Positions 1 to 5,984 of a stretch of 11,704 nt of DNA are shown here, piece by piece. The stretch covers positions 1 through 11,704 of the forward strand of contig JAOPWW010000467.1 in the NCBI GenBank assembly GCA_025965495.1, read 5' to 3'. The translations under genes were made by a program, and so were the position numbers. The notes beneath the pieces were generated by a model. The model worked only from the letters and a program-made list of their open reading frames with translations. It was not told where the DNA came from and made no database searches. Numbering within the stretch: position 1 is the first letter of the stretch; each line of letters starts with the position of its first letter. Source of the DNA: Frankiales bacterium (GTDB taxonomy: Bacteria > Actinomycetota > Actinomycetes > Mycobacteriales > SCTD01).

Positions 1-10
1 GTCCGGCCCG

Positions 11-16
11 TAGTCT
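11..16 (+). promoter_or_regulatory. -10 box of the MFS-tmk gene, probably leaderless
   Basis: TAGTCT fits the actinobacterial -10 consensus TANNNT and ends 6 nt before the GTG at 23, so transcription would begin at or next to the start codon. No separate Shine-Dalgarno sequence is visible. A -35 element would lie outside the window. Confidence 0.45.
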
Positions 17-22
17 CGGGGC

Positions 23-2089
23 GTGTCCCGGCGTCCCTCAGGTCCTGCGCCGTCCGGGCGTCCGGTCCCCCTCCCCGAGGAGGTCGCGCCGGCTCTCGCG
101 CGCGTCGCCCGGCCGGCCGGGCCGCTCGGCAACAGCGACTTCCGCAAGCTCTACCAGGCGCTCGCGCTGTCGAGCTTCGGCGACTGGCTGGGCTTCCTGG
201 CGACGACGGCGCTGGCCAGCGAGCTCGTCGACGGGTTCACGCACAAGGCCTACGCGACCGGCGGCGTGCTGGTGTTCCGGCTCCTCCCGGCGGTCCTGCT
301 CGGGCCGCTCGCGGGGGCGTTCGCCGACCGCTGGGACCGGCGCCGGACGATGATGCTGTCGGACCTGCTGCGCTTCGTGCTGTTCGTGCTCATCCCGCTG
401 TCGGACTCGCTGGTCTACCTGCTGGCCGCGAGCTTCCTCATCGAGGCGGTGAGCCTGTTCTGGATCCCGGCCAAGGAGGCCTCGGTCCCGAACCTCATCC
501 CGCGGGAGCAGCTCGAGGGCGCCAACCAGCTGTCGCTGATCGCCACCTACGGCAGCGCCCCCGTGGCGGCCGGCGTCTTCGCCGGGCTGGGCCTGGTCAG
601 CCGGGCGCTCGGCAACCCCTTCGAGTACTTCTCCACGCAGCCCGTCGACCTCGCGCTCTACGTCAACGCGGCGACGTTCCTGTACGCGGCCGGCACGGTC
701 TACAGCCTGGGCGACGCGATCCCGAGCCCGACGGTCGCGCCCCGCGCCGACGGCGAGCCGCCGCCGACCGTCCTGGCCAGCCTGCGCGAGGGCGTCGCCT
801 TCGCCCGGCAGACACCGCTCATCCGCGGCCTGCTGGTCGGGATGCTCGGCTCGCTCGCGGCCGGCGGCGCGATCATCGCCCAGGGGCAGCTGTTCGCCCA
901 GACCGTCCTCGGCGGCGGCCAGGCCGCGTACGGGATGCTGTTCGGAGCGGTCTTCCTCGGCATCGCCGCCGGCGTCGCCCTGGGCCCCAAGCTGCTCGGC
1001 GACTTCTCCCGCAAGCGCGCCTTCGGCCCCGCGATCACGGGCGCGGGCCTCGCGCTGGTGGCCATGGCGCTGGTGCCCAACCTGGCGCTCGCCGTGCTCT
1101 CCACCCTGCTGGTCGGGTTCTTCGCCGGCATCGCCTACGTCCTCGGCATCACCCTGCTCGGCGCCGAGGTCCCCGACGAGCGCCGCGGACGGACGTTCGG
1201 GCTCGTCCAGTCGCTCATGCGCATCGACCTGCTGCTCGTCACGGGCACGACGCCGTTCCTGTCCGGCGCCATCGGACGGCGCGAGCTCGACCTGCCGGGC
1301 GGGGCGGTCTACACCGTCAACGGCGTGGCGGTGACGCTGCTCGTGGGCGGACTGCTCGCCGTCGCGGTCGGCGTCGCGTCGTTCCGGCAGATGGACGACA
1401 AGCCCGGGGTCCCGCTCGCCGCTGACCTGCTGTCCCTGCTCCGGCGGGCCACCCCCGCACCCCTGCTGCCCGGCACGCTGCTGGCGCTCGAGGGCGGCGA
1501 GGGCGCGGGCAAGTCGACCCAGGCGGGGCTGCTCGCGGACTGGCTGCGGGGCCTCGGCCACGAGGTCGTCGTCACCCGGGAACCCGGCGCGACGCCGCTC
1601 GGCGCCCGGCTGCGCGCCGTGCTGCTCGACGGCGAACCGGTCAGCCCCCGCGCCGAGGCCCTGCTCTACGCCGCCGACCGGGCCCACCACGTCGCGACCC
1701 TGGTGCGCCCCGCGCTCGAGCGCGGGGCCGTCGTCGTCACCGACCGGTTCGTCGACTCCTCCCTCGCCTACCAGGGCGCGGGCCGCGCGCTGACCGTCCC
1801 GGACGTGCAGCGGCTGTCCACCTGGGCCACCGAGGGCCTGCGCCCCGACCTCGTGCTCCTGCTCGACGTCGACCCCGCCGTCGGCCTGCTGCGCGCGCAG
1901 CAGACCGGGGCGCCGGACCGGCTGGAGGCCGAGTCGCTCGCGTTCCACGAGCGGGTCCGCGAGGGGTTCCTGGACCTCGCCCGCAAGGACCCGGCGCGGT
2001 ACCTCGTGGTGCCCGCGGCTGCACCGCCCGACGTCGTGCACGCCGCCGTCCGGGAGCGGGTCGCGCAGCTGCTGGGGTTGCGAGCATGA
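23..2089 (+). CDS. tmk: bifunctional MFS transporter / thymidylate kinase fusion
   Basis: 688 aa in two parts. Residues about 35-455 are a multi-spanning MFS transporter of the DHA3/MFS_3 (EntS-like) type, with a motif-A-like loop GPLAGAFADRWDRRR at 94-108. Residues about 482-688 are a complete dTMP kinase, which phosphorylates dTMP to dTDP for DNA synthesis: P-loop GGEGAGKST at 491-499, DRF at 574-576, and a LID segment with DRLE. The P-loop lacks the arginine of yeast-type enzymes, and the LID carries the basic residues, as in the E. coli type. The kinase part is about 207 aa, the usual stand-alone length. This fusion is known from actinobacterial genomes; the transported substrate is unknown. 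The GTG at 23 is chosen because a -10 box lies 6 nt upstream. An in-frame ATG at 1391 (residue 457) could yield a free kinase but has no ribosome site. The stop overlaps the next start (ATGA), which suggests translational coupling to holB. Confidence 0.93.
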   Translation: MSRRPSGPAPSGRPVPLPEEVAPALARVARPAGPLGNSDFRKLYQALALSSFGDWLGFLATTALASELVDGFTHKAYATGGVLVFRLLPAVLLGPLAGAFADRWDRRRTMMLSDLLRFVLFVLIPLSDSLVYLLAASFLIEAVSLFWIPAKEASVPNLIPREQLEGANQLSLIATYGSAPVAAGVFAGLGLVSRALGNPFEYFSTQPVDLALYVNAATFLYAAGTVYSLGDAIPSPTVAPRADGEPPPTVLASLREGVAFARQTPLIRGLLVGMLGSLAAGGAIIAQGQLFAQTVLGGGQAAYGMLFGAVFLGIAAGVALGPKLLGDFSRKRAFGPAITGAGLALVAMALVPNLALAVLSTLLVGFFAGIAYVLGITLLGAEVPDERRGRTFGLVQSLMRIDLLLVTGTTPFLSGAIGRRELDLPGGAVYTVNGVAVTLLVGGLLAVAVGVASFRQMDDKPGVPLAADLLSLLRRATPAPLLPGTLLALEGGEGAGKSTQAGLLADWLRGLGHEVVVTREPGATPLGARLRAVLLDGEPVSPRAEALLYAADRAHHVATLVRPALERGAVVVTDRFVDSSLAYQGAGRALTVPDVQRLSTWATEGLRPDLVLLLDVDPAVGLLRAQQTGAPDRLEAESLAFHERVREGFLDLARKDPARYLVVPAAAPPDVVHAAVRERVAQLLGLRA

Positions 2090-3267
2090 GCGTCTGGGAG
2101 CACCTGGTCGGGCAGGAGCCGGTCGTCGCGCAGCTGCAGGCGGCCGCCGTGGCGGCGCGCGAGGTCGTCGACGGCGGGGAGGGCCGCGGCATGACCCATG
2201 CGTGGCTGTTCACCGGGCCGCCCGGTTCCGGCCGGTCGCTCGCGGCCCGCGCCTTCGCCGCTGCGCTGCAGTGCACCGGCCCGGAGCCCGGCTGCGGGCA
2301 CTGCGCCGCCTGCACCCAGGTGCTGCACGGCTCGCACACCGACGTCGCCGAGGAGGCCATCGAGGGCCTGTCCCTCGGGATTAAGGAGGTCCGCCGGATC
2401 GTCGACCACAGCTACCGCCGCCCGAGCCTGGGCCGGTGGCTGGTCACCCTCGTCGAGGACGCCGACCGCATGCCCGAGTACGCCTCGAACGCCCTGCTCA
2501 AGGCGATCGAGGAGCCGCCGCCGCGGGGCGTGCTGCTGCTGTGCGCGCCGAGCGCGGAGGACCTGCTGCCGACGATCCGGTCGCGCTGCCGCAGCGTCCC
2601 GCTGCGCACGCCGTCGGCCGCCGCGGTCGCGGACGTGCTGGTCCGGCGCGACGGCGTCGACCCGGCCATGGCGGCCTTCGCGGCACGGGCGTCCCAGGGC
2701 CACGTGGGCCGCGCCAGGCGGCTGGCCACCGACGAGGCCTCCCGACGCGAGCGCCAGGACGTCCTCGCGCTGGTCCGCTCCCTGCAGACGATCGGCTCGG
2801 CCCTCGCCGCCGCGCAGGGCCTCGTCGACGCCGCCAAGGAGGAGGCCGAGCGGGTCGCCGGCAGCCGTGACTCCGCCGAGAAGGAGGAGCTCGCCACGGC
2901 CCTGGGGGCCGGGGCCACCGGCAAGGGCCTGACCGGCGGGACCCCCCGGGGAGGGGCCGGCGCCCTCAAGGAGCTCGAGCAGAAGCAGAAGAGCCGCAGC
3001 ACCCGGACCGTCCGCGACAACCTCGACCGGGCCCTGGTCGACCTCACGGCGTTCTACCGCGACGTGCTCACCGTCCAGCTCGGGACCGGCTCGGACCTCG
3101 TCCACGCCGACCTCGGTGAGCAGGCCGCGGCCATCGCCCGCGCGACGACGCCGGAGTCGACCGTGCACCGCCTCGACGCCATCACCGGCTGCCGCGAGGC
3201 TCTCGACGCCAACGTCGCGCCGCTGCTCGCCGTCGAGGCGATGGCCCTCGCCCTGCGCACCGGCTGA
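2086..3267 (+). CDS. holB: DNA polymerase III subunit delta' (clamp loader)
   Basis: 393 aa AAA+ protein of the clamp-loader complex that places the beta clamp on DNA. Visible: degenerate Walker A GPPGSGRS at 44-51 with Arg50 in place of the catalytic Lys; a zinc module with Cys63, Cys70, Cys73 and Cys76; a Walker-B-position segment VEDADRM at 123-129; and the SRC arginine-finger motif at 166-168. The lost Walker A lysine fits delta', which does not hydrolyse ATP, and argues against DnaX. After residue 240 there is a charged, Glu/Lys-rich, probably helical stretch and a conserved-looking C-terminal helical domain (RDNLDRALVDLTAFYRDVL). The ATG overlaps the tmk stop by 4 nt (ATGA), so it is probably translated by coupling. 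tmk-holB is a common actinobacterial pair. Confidence 0.93.
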   Translation: MSVWEHLVGQEPVVAQLQAAAVAAREVVDGGEGRGMTHAWLFTGPPGSGRSLAARAFAAALQCTGPEPGCGHCAACTQVLHGSHTDVAEEAIEGLSLGIKEVRRIVDHSYRRPSLGRWLVTLVEDADRMPEYASNALLKAIEEPPPRGVLLLCAPSAEDLLPTIRSRCRSVPLRTPSAAAVADVLVRRDGVDPAMAAFAARASQGHVGRARRLATDEASRRERQDVLALVRSLQTIGSALAAAQGLVDAAKEEAERVAGSRDSAEKEELATALGAGATGKGLTGGTPRGGAGALKELEQKQKSRSTRTVRDNLDRALVDLTAFYRDVLTVQLGTGSDLVHADLGEQAAAIARATTPESTVHRLDAITGCREALDANVAPLLAVEAMALALRTG

Positions 3268-3274
3268 CCTCCAG

Positions 3275-3280
3275 TAGAGT
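3275..3280 (+). promoter_or_regulatory. -10 box for tRNA-Thr
   Basis: TAGAGT fits TANNNT and lies 14 nt before the tRNA 5' end, so a transcript would start about 7-8 nt upstream of the mature end. No convincing -35 hexamer is seen. Confidence 0.5.
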
Positions 3281-3294
3281 CGTCCACGCAGTAC

Positions 3295-3370
3295 GCCGCT
3301 TTAGCTCAGTCGGTAGAGCACCTCACTCGTAATGAGGTTGTCGTCAGTTCGATTCTGACAAGCGGCTCCA
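3295..3370 (+). tRNA. tRNA-Thr (anticodon CGT)
   Basis: A full cloverleaf can be drawn. Acceptor GCCGCTT pairs perfectly with AAGCGGC. The D stem is GCTC/GAGC, the anticodon stem CCTCA/TGAGG with loop CTCGTAA (anticodon CGT, reading ACG), and the T stem GTCAG/CTGAC with loop TTCGATT. The discriminator is T and the CCA end is encoded in the DNA. It is 76 nt including CCA, lies 27 nt after holB, and is preceded by its own -10 box. No poly-T terminator follows. Confidence 0.97.
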
Positions 3371-3390
3371 CCCGCTCCGCACAGGCTGCG

Positions 3391-3579
3391 TCAGGTGCCC
3401 GTCCCGGTGGTCGTCCAGACGGACAGCCAGGCGACGAGGGACGCGCTGAGCAGCAGGGCGGCAGTGGTGAGCACCGGCCCACCGTGCGCCGCGCGCCTGC
3501 GACCGGGCTGGCCGCCCGCTCGGGGTCCGCTGTGCGTGCCGGCAGGGCGGCGACCCCCGGGTGACGGCGGCTCGCGCAC
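3391..3579 (-). CDS. putative small tail-anchored membrane protein
   Basis: About 62 aa from a GTG at 3579. The first ~38 residues are rich in Pro, Gly and Arg. The C-terminal third is a clear membrane helix, VLTTAALLLSASLVAWLSVW, followed by TTTGTGT, so the N-terminus is predicted to be cytoplasmic. Most codons end in G or C, almost all of them in the helix part, as expected for a real gene here. It runs convergent to tRNA-Thr and divergent from the MFS gene at 3638. The start is uncertain: an AGGCGGAG-like site sits over 20 nt upstream and no nearby -10 box is evident. The reading frame stays open further upstream, but that part is antisense to the MFS gene. I do not recognise a family. Confidence 0.45.
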   Translation of the reverse strand: MREPPSPGGRRPAGTHSGPRAGGQPGRRRAAHGGPVLTTAALLLSASLVAWLSVWTTTGTGT

Positions 3580-3624
3580 GCCGAGCGGCCGCGACGGCGG
3601 GCTCCGCCTGCTGCCGCGACTGGC

Positions 3625-3630
3625 TACGGT
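3625..3630 (+). promoter_or_regulatory. -10 box placing a leaderless start for the MFS gene
   Basis: TACGGT (TANNNT) is followed by exactly 7 nt (GCGCCCG) and then GTG at 3638, the spacing expected for a leaderless actinobacterial mRNA. This decides the start of the downstream gene. Confidence 0.55.
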
Positions 3631-3637
3631 GCGCCCG

Positions 3638-4840
3638 GTGAGGGACTTCCGGCTGCTCGCCGCGGGACAGGCGCTGTCCTGGCTGGGCAACGGCTTCCAG
3701 ACGGTCGCTCTGGCGGTGGCCGTCGTCCTGCACGGCGGCGGCCCGGGGGAGCTCGGGATCGTGCTCGCGTCGGGCATCGTCGCGCGGCTGCTCGGCTCCC
3801 TGTTCGGCGGCGTCTGGGCCGACCGCGTCCAGCCCCAGCGGGTGATGATCGGGTCCGACCTGGTCCGGGTCGCGACCGTGGGCGGCACGGCCGTCATGTT
3901 CGGGACGGACCGGTACTCCCTGCCGCTGCTGTGCCTGCTGACCGGCCTCACGGCGCTCGCCGGCTCCTTCTTCCAGCCGGCGATGACCGCCCTCAAGCCG
4001 ATGGTCGTCCCGGCCGCGCGGCGCCAGTCCGCCAACGCCAGCCTGAGCATGCTCCAGACGGCCTGCTCGGTGGCAGGACCCGCCGCGGGCGGCCTCGTCG
4101 TCGCGGGCGCCGGTGCCGCCGCGGGCTTCGCCGTCAACGCCGCCAGCTTCCTGGCCTCCGTCGTCAGCGTCGCGCTCGTCCGGGCGCGGGTGGAGCGCGT
4201 CCGTGGCGGCGGCATGTTCCAGGAGATGGGGCAGGGGTGGGCCGAGGTCCGGAGCCGGGACTGGCTGCTCTCCGGAGTCCTCGCGGCGACCGTCTACCAC
4301 GTGGCCAACGGGGTGGTCCTGGTCCTCGCGCAGGTGGTCGCCGTCGAGCAGCTCGGGGGCGCGAGCTCCGCAGGCTTCATCGCCGCCGCGGAGGGCCTCG
4401 GCGGGTTCCTGGGGGCCGCCCTGGCGCTGCGGGTGAGACCCCGCCGGATGCTGCTCGCGGGGTGGTCGGTCCTGCCGCTCATGACGCTGTGGGTCCTGGC
4501 CTACGTCGTCCCGGGCACGCTCACCGCGGTGCTGGCCGGTGCGGTCGTGGGCTACGCCGGGCTGATCTTCTTCGACGTCTGCTGGGAGACGGCCCTCCAG
4601 GACCACGTGCCGCACCAGCTGCTCGCGCGGGTGGCCAGCTGGGACACGCTGACGTCGTTCCTCGGCATGCCGCTGGGCAACGCCCTGGCCGGCCCGCTCG
4701 CAGCAGCGTTCGGCACCGACCGCGTGCTCCTGGGCTGCGCCGGGGTGCTCCTGCTGTCGAGCCTGGCGCCGCTGCTCGTGCCCGGCAGCCGGAGCCTGGT
4801 CCGCCCCGACGCGGAGCCTGCCCTGCTCGCCCCGACCTGA
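3638..4840 (+). CDS. MFS transporter, DHA3 (MFS_3/EntS-like) family
   Basis: 400 aa integral membrane protein, probably a proton-driven exporter of small molecules; the substrate is unknown. It begins RDFRLLAAGQALSWLGNG, the usual first-helix pattern of this family, and carries a motif-A-like loop GGVWADRVQPQRV between TM2 and TM3. The rest alternates long hydrophobic helices with short loops, and the length is typical. The frame is open upstream to 3395, but that extension is Pro/Arg/Gly-rich and antisense to a likely small gene. GTG 3638 is preferred because TACGGT sits 7 nt upstream. It belongs to the same broad family as the transporter half of the tmk fusion, but has no kinase domain and no partner gene next to it. 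Confidence 0.88.
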   Translation: MRDFRLLAAGQALSWLGNGFQTVALAVAVVLHGGGPGELGIVLASGIVARLLGSLFGGVWADRVQPQRVMIGSDLVRVATVGGTAVMFGTDRYSLPLLCLLTGLTALAGSFFQPAMTALKPMVVPAARRQSANASLSMLQTACSVAGPAAGGLVVAGAGAAAGFAVNAASFLASVVSVALVRARVERVRGGGMFQEMGQGWAEVRSRDWLLSGVLAATVYHVANGVVLVLAQVVAVEQLGGASSAGFIAAAEGLGGFLGAALALRVRPRRMLLAGWSVLPLMTLWVLAYVVPGTLTAVLAGAVVGYAGLIFFDVCWETALQDHVPHQLLARVASWDTLTSFLGMPLGNALAGPLAAAFGTDRVLLGCAGVLLLSSLAPLLVPGSRSLVRPDAEPALLAPT

Positions 4841-4860
4841 GCCTCCGGCGTGAGCCTCCG
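4838..4860. repeat. 10-bp direct repeat at the MFS stop codon
   Basis: TGAGCCTCCG occurs at 4838-4847 and 4851-4860 with a 13-nt period; the first copy contains the MFS stop codon. The second copy continues into CCTCC-GA-GGAGG, a short inverted repeat. It may be part of the transcript end, but there is no T-run. Confidence 0.3.
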
Positions 4861-5086
4861 AGGAGGGCCGCCGGCCTGGGCACGACGTCGCGCCGGTGGT
4901 GTCCGAGGCCGCGCTGACGCCACCGCAGGCGAGCGCCGACGTCGTGCGCGTGCGCCGTGGACCGGGCGGGTCGCGCAGGCGGTGCCTCCCCGCAGGAGGG
5001 TGGTCGTCGACCGCCATCGTGTGTCCGCCCCTGTCGCGACGTGGGGCGCCGGCGTCTCGCGGACCCGCCGGCGTCCCTGCCGTGTG
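4861..5086. other. intergenic stretch with no supported gene
   Basis: Open frames exist here on both strands, but their translations are Arg/Pro/Gly-rich, lack a credible ribosome site, and show no conserved motif. Third-position G/C bias is not sustained in any one frame. I see no RNA gene. It probably contains the upstream part of the promoter whose -10 box is at 5087. Confidence 0.4.
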
Positions 5087-5092
5087 TAGGGT
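5087..5092 (+). promoter_or_regulatory. -10 box of the leader/small-ORF operon
   Basis: TAGGGT fits TANNNT. Seven nt later, at 5100, an 8-bp hairpin begins, so the transcript would start within a base or two of that hairpin. A -35 element is not recognisable. Confidence 0.5.
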
Positions 5093-5099
5093 CGGACCA

Positions 5100-5123
5100 G
5101 TGCCTGCAGGACGAGGCAGGCAC
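5100..5123 (+). promoter_or_regulatory. 5'-terminal hairpin of the leader RNA
   Basis: GTGCCTGC (5100-5107) pairs perfectly with GCAGGCAC (5116-5123) around the 8-nt loop AGGACGAG. It would be the first structure of a transcript started from TAGGGT. Such a hairpin could protect the 5' end or form the outer stem region of the leader that follows. Confidence 0.5.
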
Positions 5124-5136
5124 AGCACGCGCCTGG

Positions 5137-5275
5137 TCGGGACGCCGAGTCCCACCCACCGACCCTCACGACCGAGGCGCTGCGCCCGAACGGGGTGAGA
5201 GCGGGGACCACGGTCTTCGACGCGAACAGCCGGGAGGAACTTCCGACCGGCTCGCCTGCAGGCGTGCGAGAGGAA
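5137..5275 (+). promoter_or_regulatory. candidate atypical c-di-AMP (ydaO-yuaA class) riboswitch
   Basis: Several blocks resemble this riboswitch class in the right order. GCCGAGTCC (5144-5152) corresponds to GCCGAAUCC of known members. GAGCGGGGACCACGG (5199-5213) resembles the conserved GGGGGACCCA-type block. TTCCGAC then GGCTCGCCTGCAGGCGT (5241-5265) resembles the 3' CCGACAGCUAACCUCGNAGGCGU block. ACGCC (5142-5146) pairs with GGCGT (5261-5265) as the closing P1 stem, and GTCCC (5149-5153) pairs with GGGAC (5204-5208). The span is about 125 nt, similar to crystallised members. The GGGGUNAAUC block is poorly matched and part of the 3' CCGAC region seems shortened, so it may be a variant, decayed, or a false match from memory. 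GAGAGGAA follows directly as ribosome site. In actinobacteria this class usually controls cell-wall hydrolase (rpf/NlpC) genes; none follows here. Confidence 0.4.
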
Positions 5276-5283
5276 CCACCTCT

Positions 5284-5475
5284 GTGACACACGACGTGCT
5301 CCACCTGACCCGGTACCTCGGCCGGAGGACCGCCCACGGCGCGGCGGTCCTCGTGCTCCCCACCGAGACCGTCCCGAACGGCCTGCTCGACCCGCAGACC
5401 ACGAAGGCCTCCGCCCGCTCCTCCTCCGAGGGCAGACCCGGCCGGGGCAGCGACGCGGTCGGGCGGGTCGCGTGA
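5284..5475 (+). CDS. hypothetical small protein, 63 aa
   Basis: GTG at 5284 is preceded by GAGAGGAA with 8 nt spacing, the best ribosome site in this region. Nearly every codon ends in G or C. The protein begins MTHDVLHLTRYLGRRTAHG, has one short hydrophobic stretch AAVLVLP that is too short to span a membrane, and ends in a Ser/Gly/Arg-rich tail. I do not recognise a family and no enzyme motif is visible. It is the first gene after the riboswitch-like leader. Its stop overlaps the next start (GTGA at 5472-5475). It could be a genuine small protein, or the truncated N-terminus of a formerly larger riboswitch-controlled gene. Confidence 0.6.
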   Translation: MTHDVLHLTRYLGRRTAHGAAVLVLPTETVPNGLLDPQTTKASARSSSEGRPGRGSDAVGRVA

Positions 5476-5666
5476 CCAGCTCGCGGGTCCTGCCTCTGCT
5501 CGACGGCACGAGGTCGGCGACGCCCGGCCGGTCGACGGGCGACCGGTCGGCCTCGCCCCGTCGCGAGAGACCGCATCCGGTGGCACCGCCGATGGGCCGC
5601 TTCTGCACCCAGTGCGGCGCGGAGCAGACCGAGCTGGTGTGCGCCCGCTGCGCCGTCCGTCGGTGA
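5472..5666 (+). CDS. small zinc-ribbon protein, 64 aa
   Basis: The N-terminal ~40 residues are Arg/Ser/Pro-rich and look disordered. The C-terminal 24 residues form a compact zinc ribbon: FCTQCG with Cys45 and Cys48, then VCARC with Cys57 and Cys60, eight residues between the pairs. This four-cysteine pattern is expected to bind one Zn2+ and usually mediates protein or nucleic-acid contacts; no catalytic domain is attached. Its GTG overlaps the preceding stop by 4 nt (GTGA) and its own stop overlaps another GTG at 5663, so it probably depends on coupled translation. An internal ATG at residue 41 would give the ribbon alone but lacks a ribosome site. Confidence 0.6.
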   Translation: MTSSRVLPLLDGTRSATPGRSTGDRSASPRRERPHPVAPPMGRFCTQCGAEQTELVCARCAVRR

Positions 5667-5773
5667 CCCGGCTGCCCGCACGCCCCGAGCACTCCGCGAG
5701 CGAGCCCGCGGAGGTCCGGGGCGGCCTGGACGAGCGGCGGCGCCGCGTCGCGCGCCGGGACGCCTGGACGTGA
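5663..5773 (+). CDS. putative 36-aa Arg-rich micro-protein
   Basis: It starts at a GTG overlapping the zinc-ribbon stop (GTGA, 5663-5666). All sense codons but one (GCA) end in G or C. The product is highly charged, with a basic C-terminal half (DERRRRVARRDAWT), possibly helical. No family is recognised. The DNA also contains a 7-bp inverted repeat, CTCCGCG/CGCGGAG (5692-5698/5707-5713). Its stop again overlaps a GTG (5770-5773), which opens only a five-codon ORF ending in TAG at 5784. It may be a real micro-protein or part of a structured mRNA. Confidence 0.4.
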   Translation: MTRLPARPEHSASEPAEVRGGLDERRRRVARRDAWT

Positions 5774-5798
5774 CGCTCCCGTAGCGGGTGGTGCCCTC

Positions 5799-5984
5799 GT
5801 GACGACCGAGACGACGAGGGGCCCGCGACCGCGACGTCTGGTGCCGCTTCCCGCTCGTGCCACGAGCGGGGGCGGGCGCACCAGGCGCCCGGTCGCGGTG
5901 AGACCGGCGAGACCCGTCCACGACCCTCAGGAGACACCCGTGCACGCTGACCACCCGCACGCCCGTACCGAGGCCCCGCCGTGA
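5799..5984 (+). CDS. doubtful 61-aa ORF containing the nested hairpin
   Basis: GTG at 5799 has only a weak GGTGG-like site upstream. The product is Arg/Pro-rich with no motif, and third-position G/C is clearly lower than in the neighbours (about 12 of 61 codons end in A or T). The ORF overlies the long hairpin at 5828-5899, so selection may act on the RNA rather than the protein. Its last 14 codons form an alternative ORF from GTG 5940 with a much better ribosome site. Confidence 0.25.
   Translation: MTTETTRGPRPRRLVPLPARATSGGGRTRRPVAVRPARPVHDPQETPVHADHPHARTEAPP
5828..5907 (+). promoter_or_regulatory. long nested hairpin with a competing alternative stem
   Basis: Four stacked helices nest around one axis: ACCGCGAC/GTCGCGGT (5828-5835/5892-5899), CTGGTG/CACCAG (5838-5843/5879-5884), CCGC/GCGG (5844-5847/5872-5875), and CCCGCTCGT/ACGAGCGGG (5850-5858/5862-5870), the last a perfect 9-bp stem with a GCC loop. 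A second stem, CCGGTC/GACCGG (5889-5894/5902-5907), would use the same bases as the outer helix, so the two folds exclude each other. This lies 22 nt before the AGGAGA ribosome site at 5929. Attenuator or riboswitch-like control of the 72-aa gene is inferred; high GC makes chance stems common. Confidence 0.5.
5940..5984 (+). CDS. putative 14-aa leader peptide coupled to the 72-aa gene
   Basis: GTG at 5940 follows AGGAGA (5929-5934) with 5 nt spacing, the strongest ribosome site before the 72-aa gene. The peptide VHADHPHARTEAPP has three His among its first seven residues. Its stop overlaps the next GTG (GTGA, 5981-5984), so ribosomes finishing the peptide could start the downstream protein. 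It may be a true leader peptide or the end of the 61-aa ORF from 5799. Confidence 0.4.
   Translation: MHADHPHARTEAPP

Noticed and set aside
38..2041. 667-aa open frame on the minus strand
   Set aside because: It is antisense to the well-supported MFS-tmk gene; its Arg/Gln/Gly/Glu-rich product has no motif. It arises from the lack of stop codons in high-GC DNA.
3295..3400. tRNA-Thr as a phage or island attachment site
   Set aside because: No integrase and no repeated tRNA 3' end were found in the window.
5100..5198. Leaderless 32-codon ORF at GTG 5100, considered as a cysteine-type attenuator peptide
   Set aside because: About a quarter of its codons end in A or T, it has a single Cys, and its first codons form the 8-bp hairpin; a structured leader explains it better.
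4850..5198. Plus-strand frames of 79 and 100 aa after the MFS gene
   Set aside because: No ribosome site or motif, and third-position bias is not sustained.
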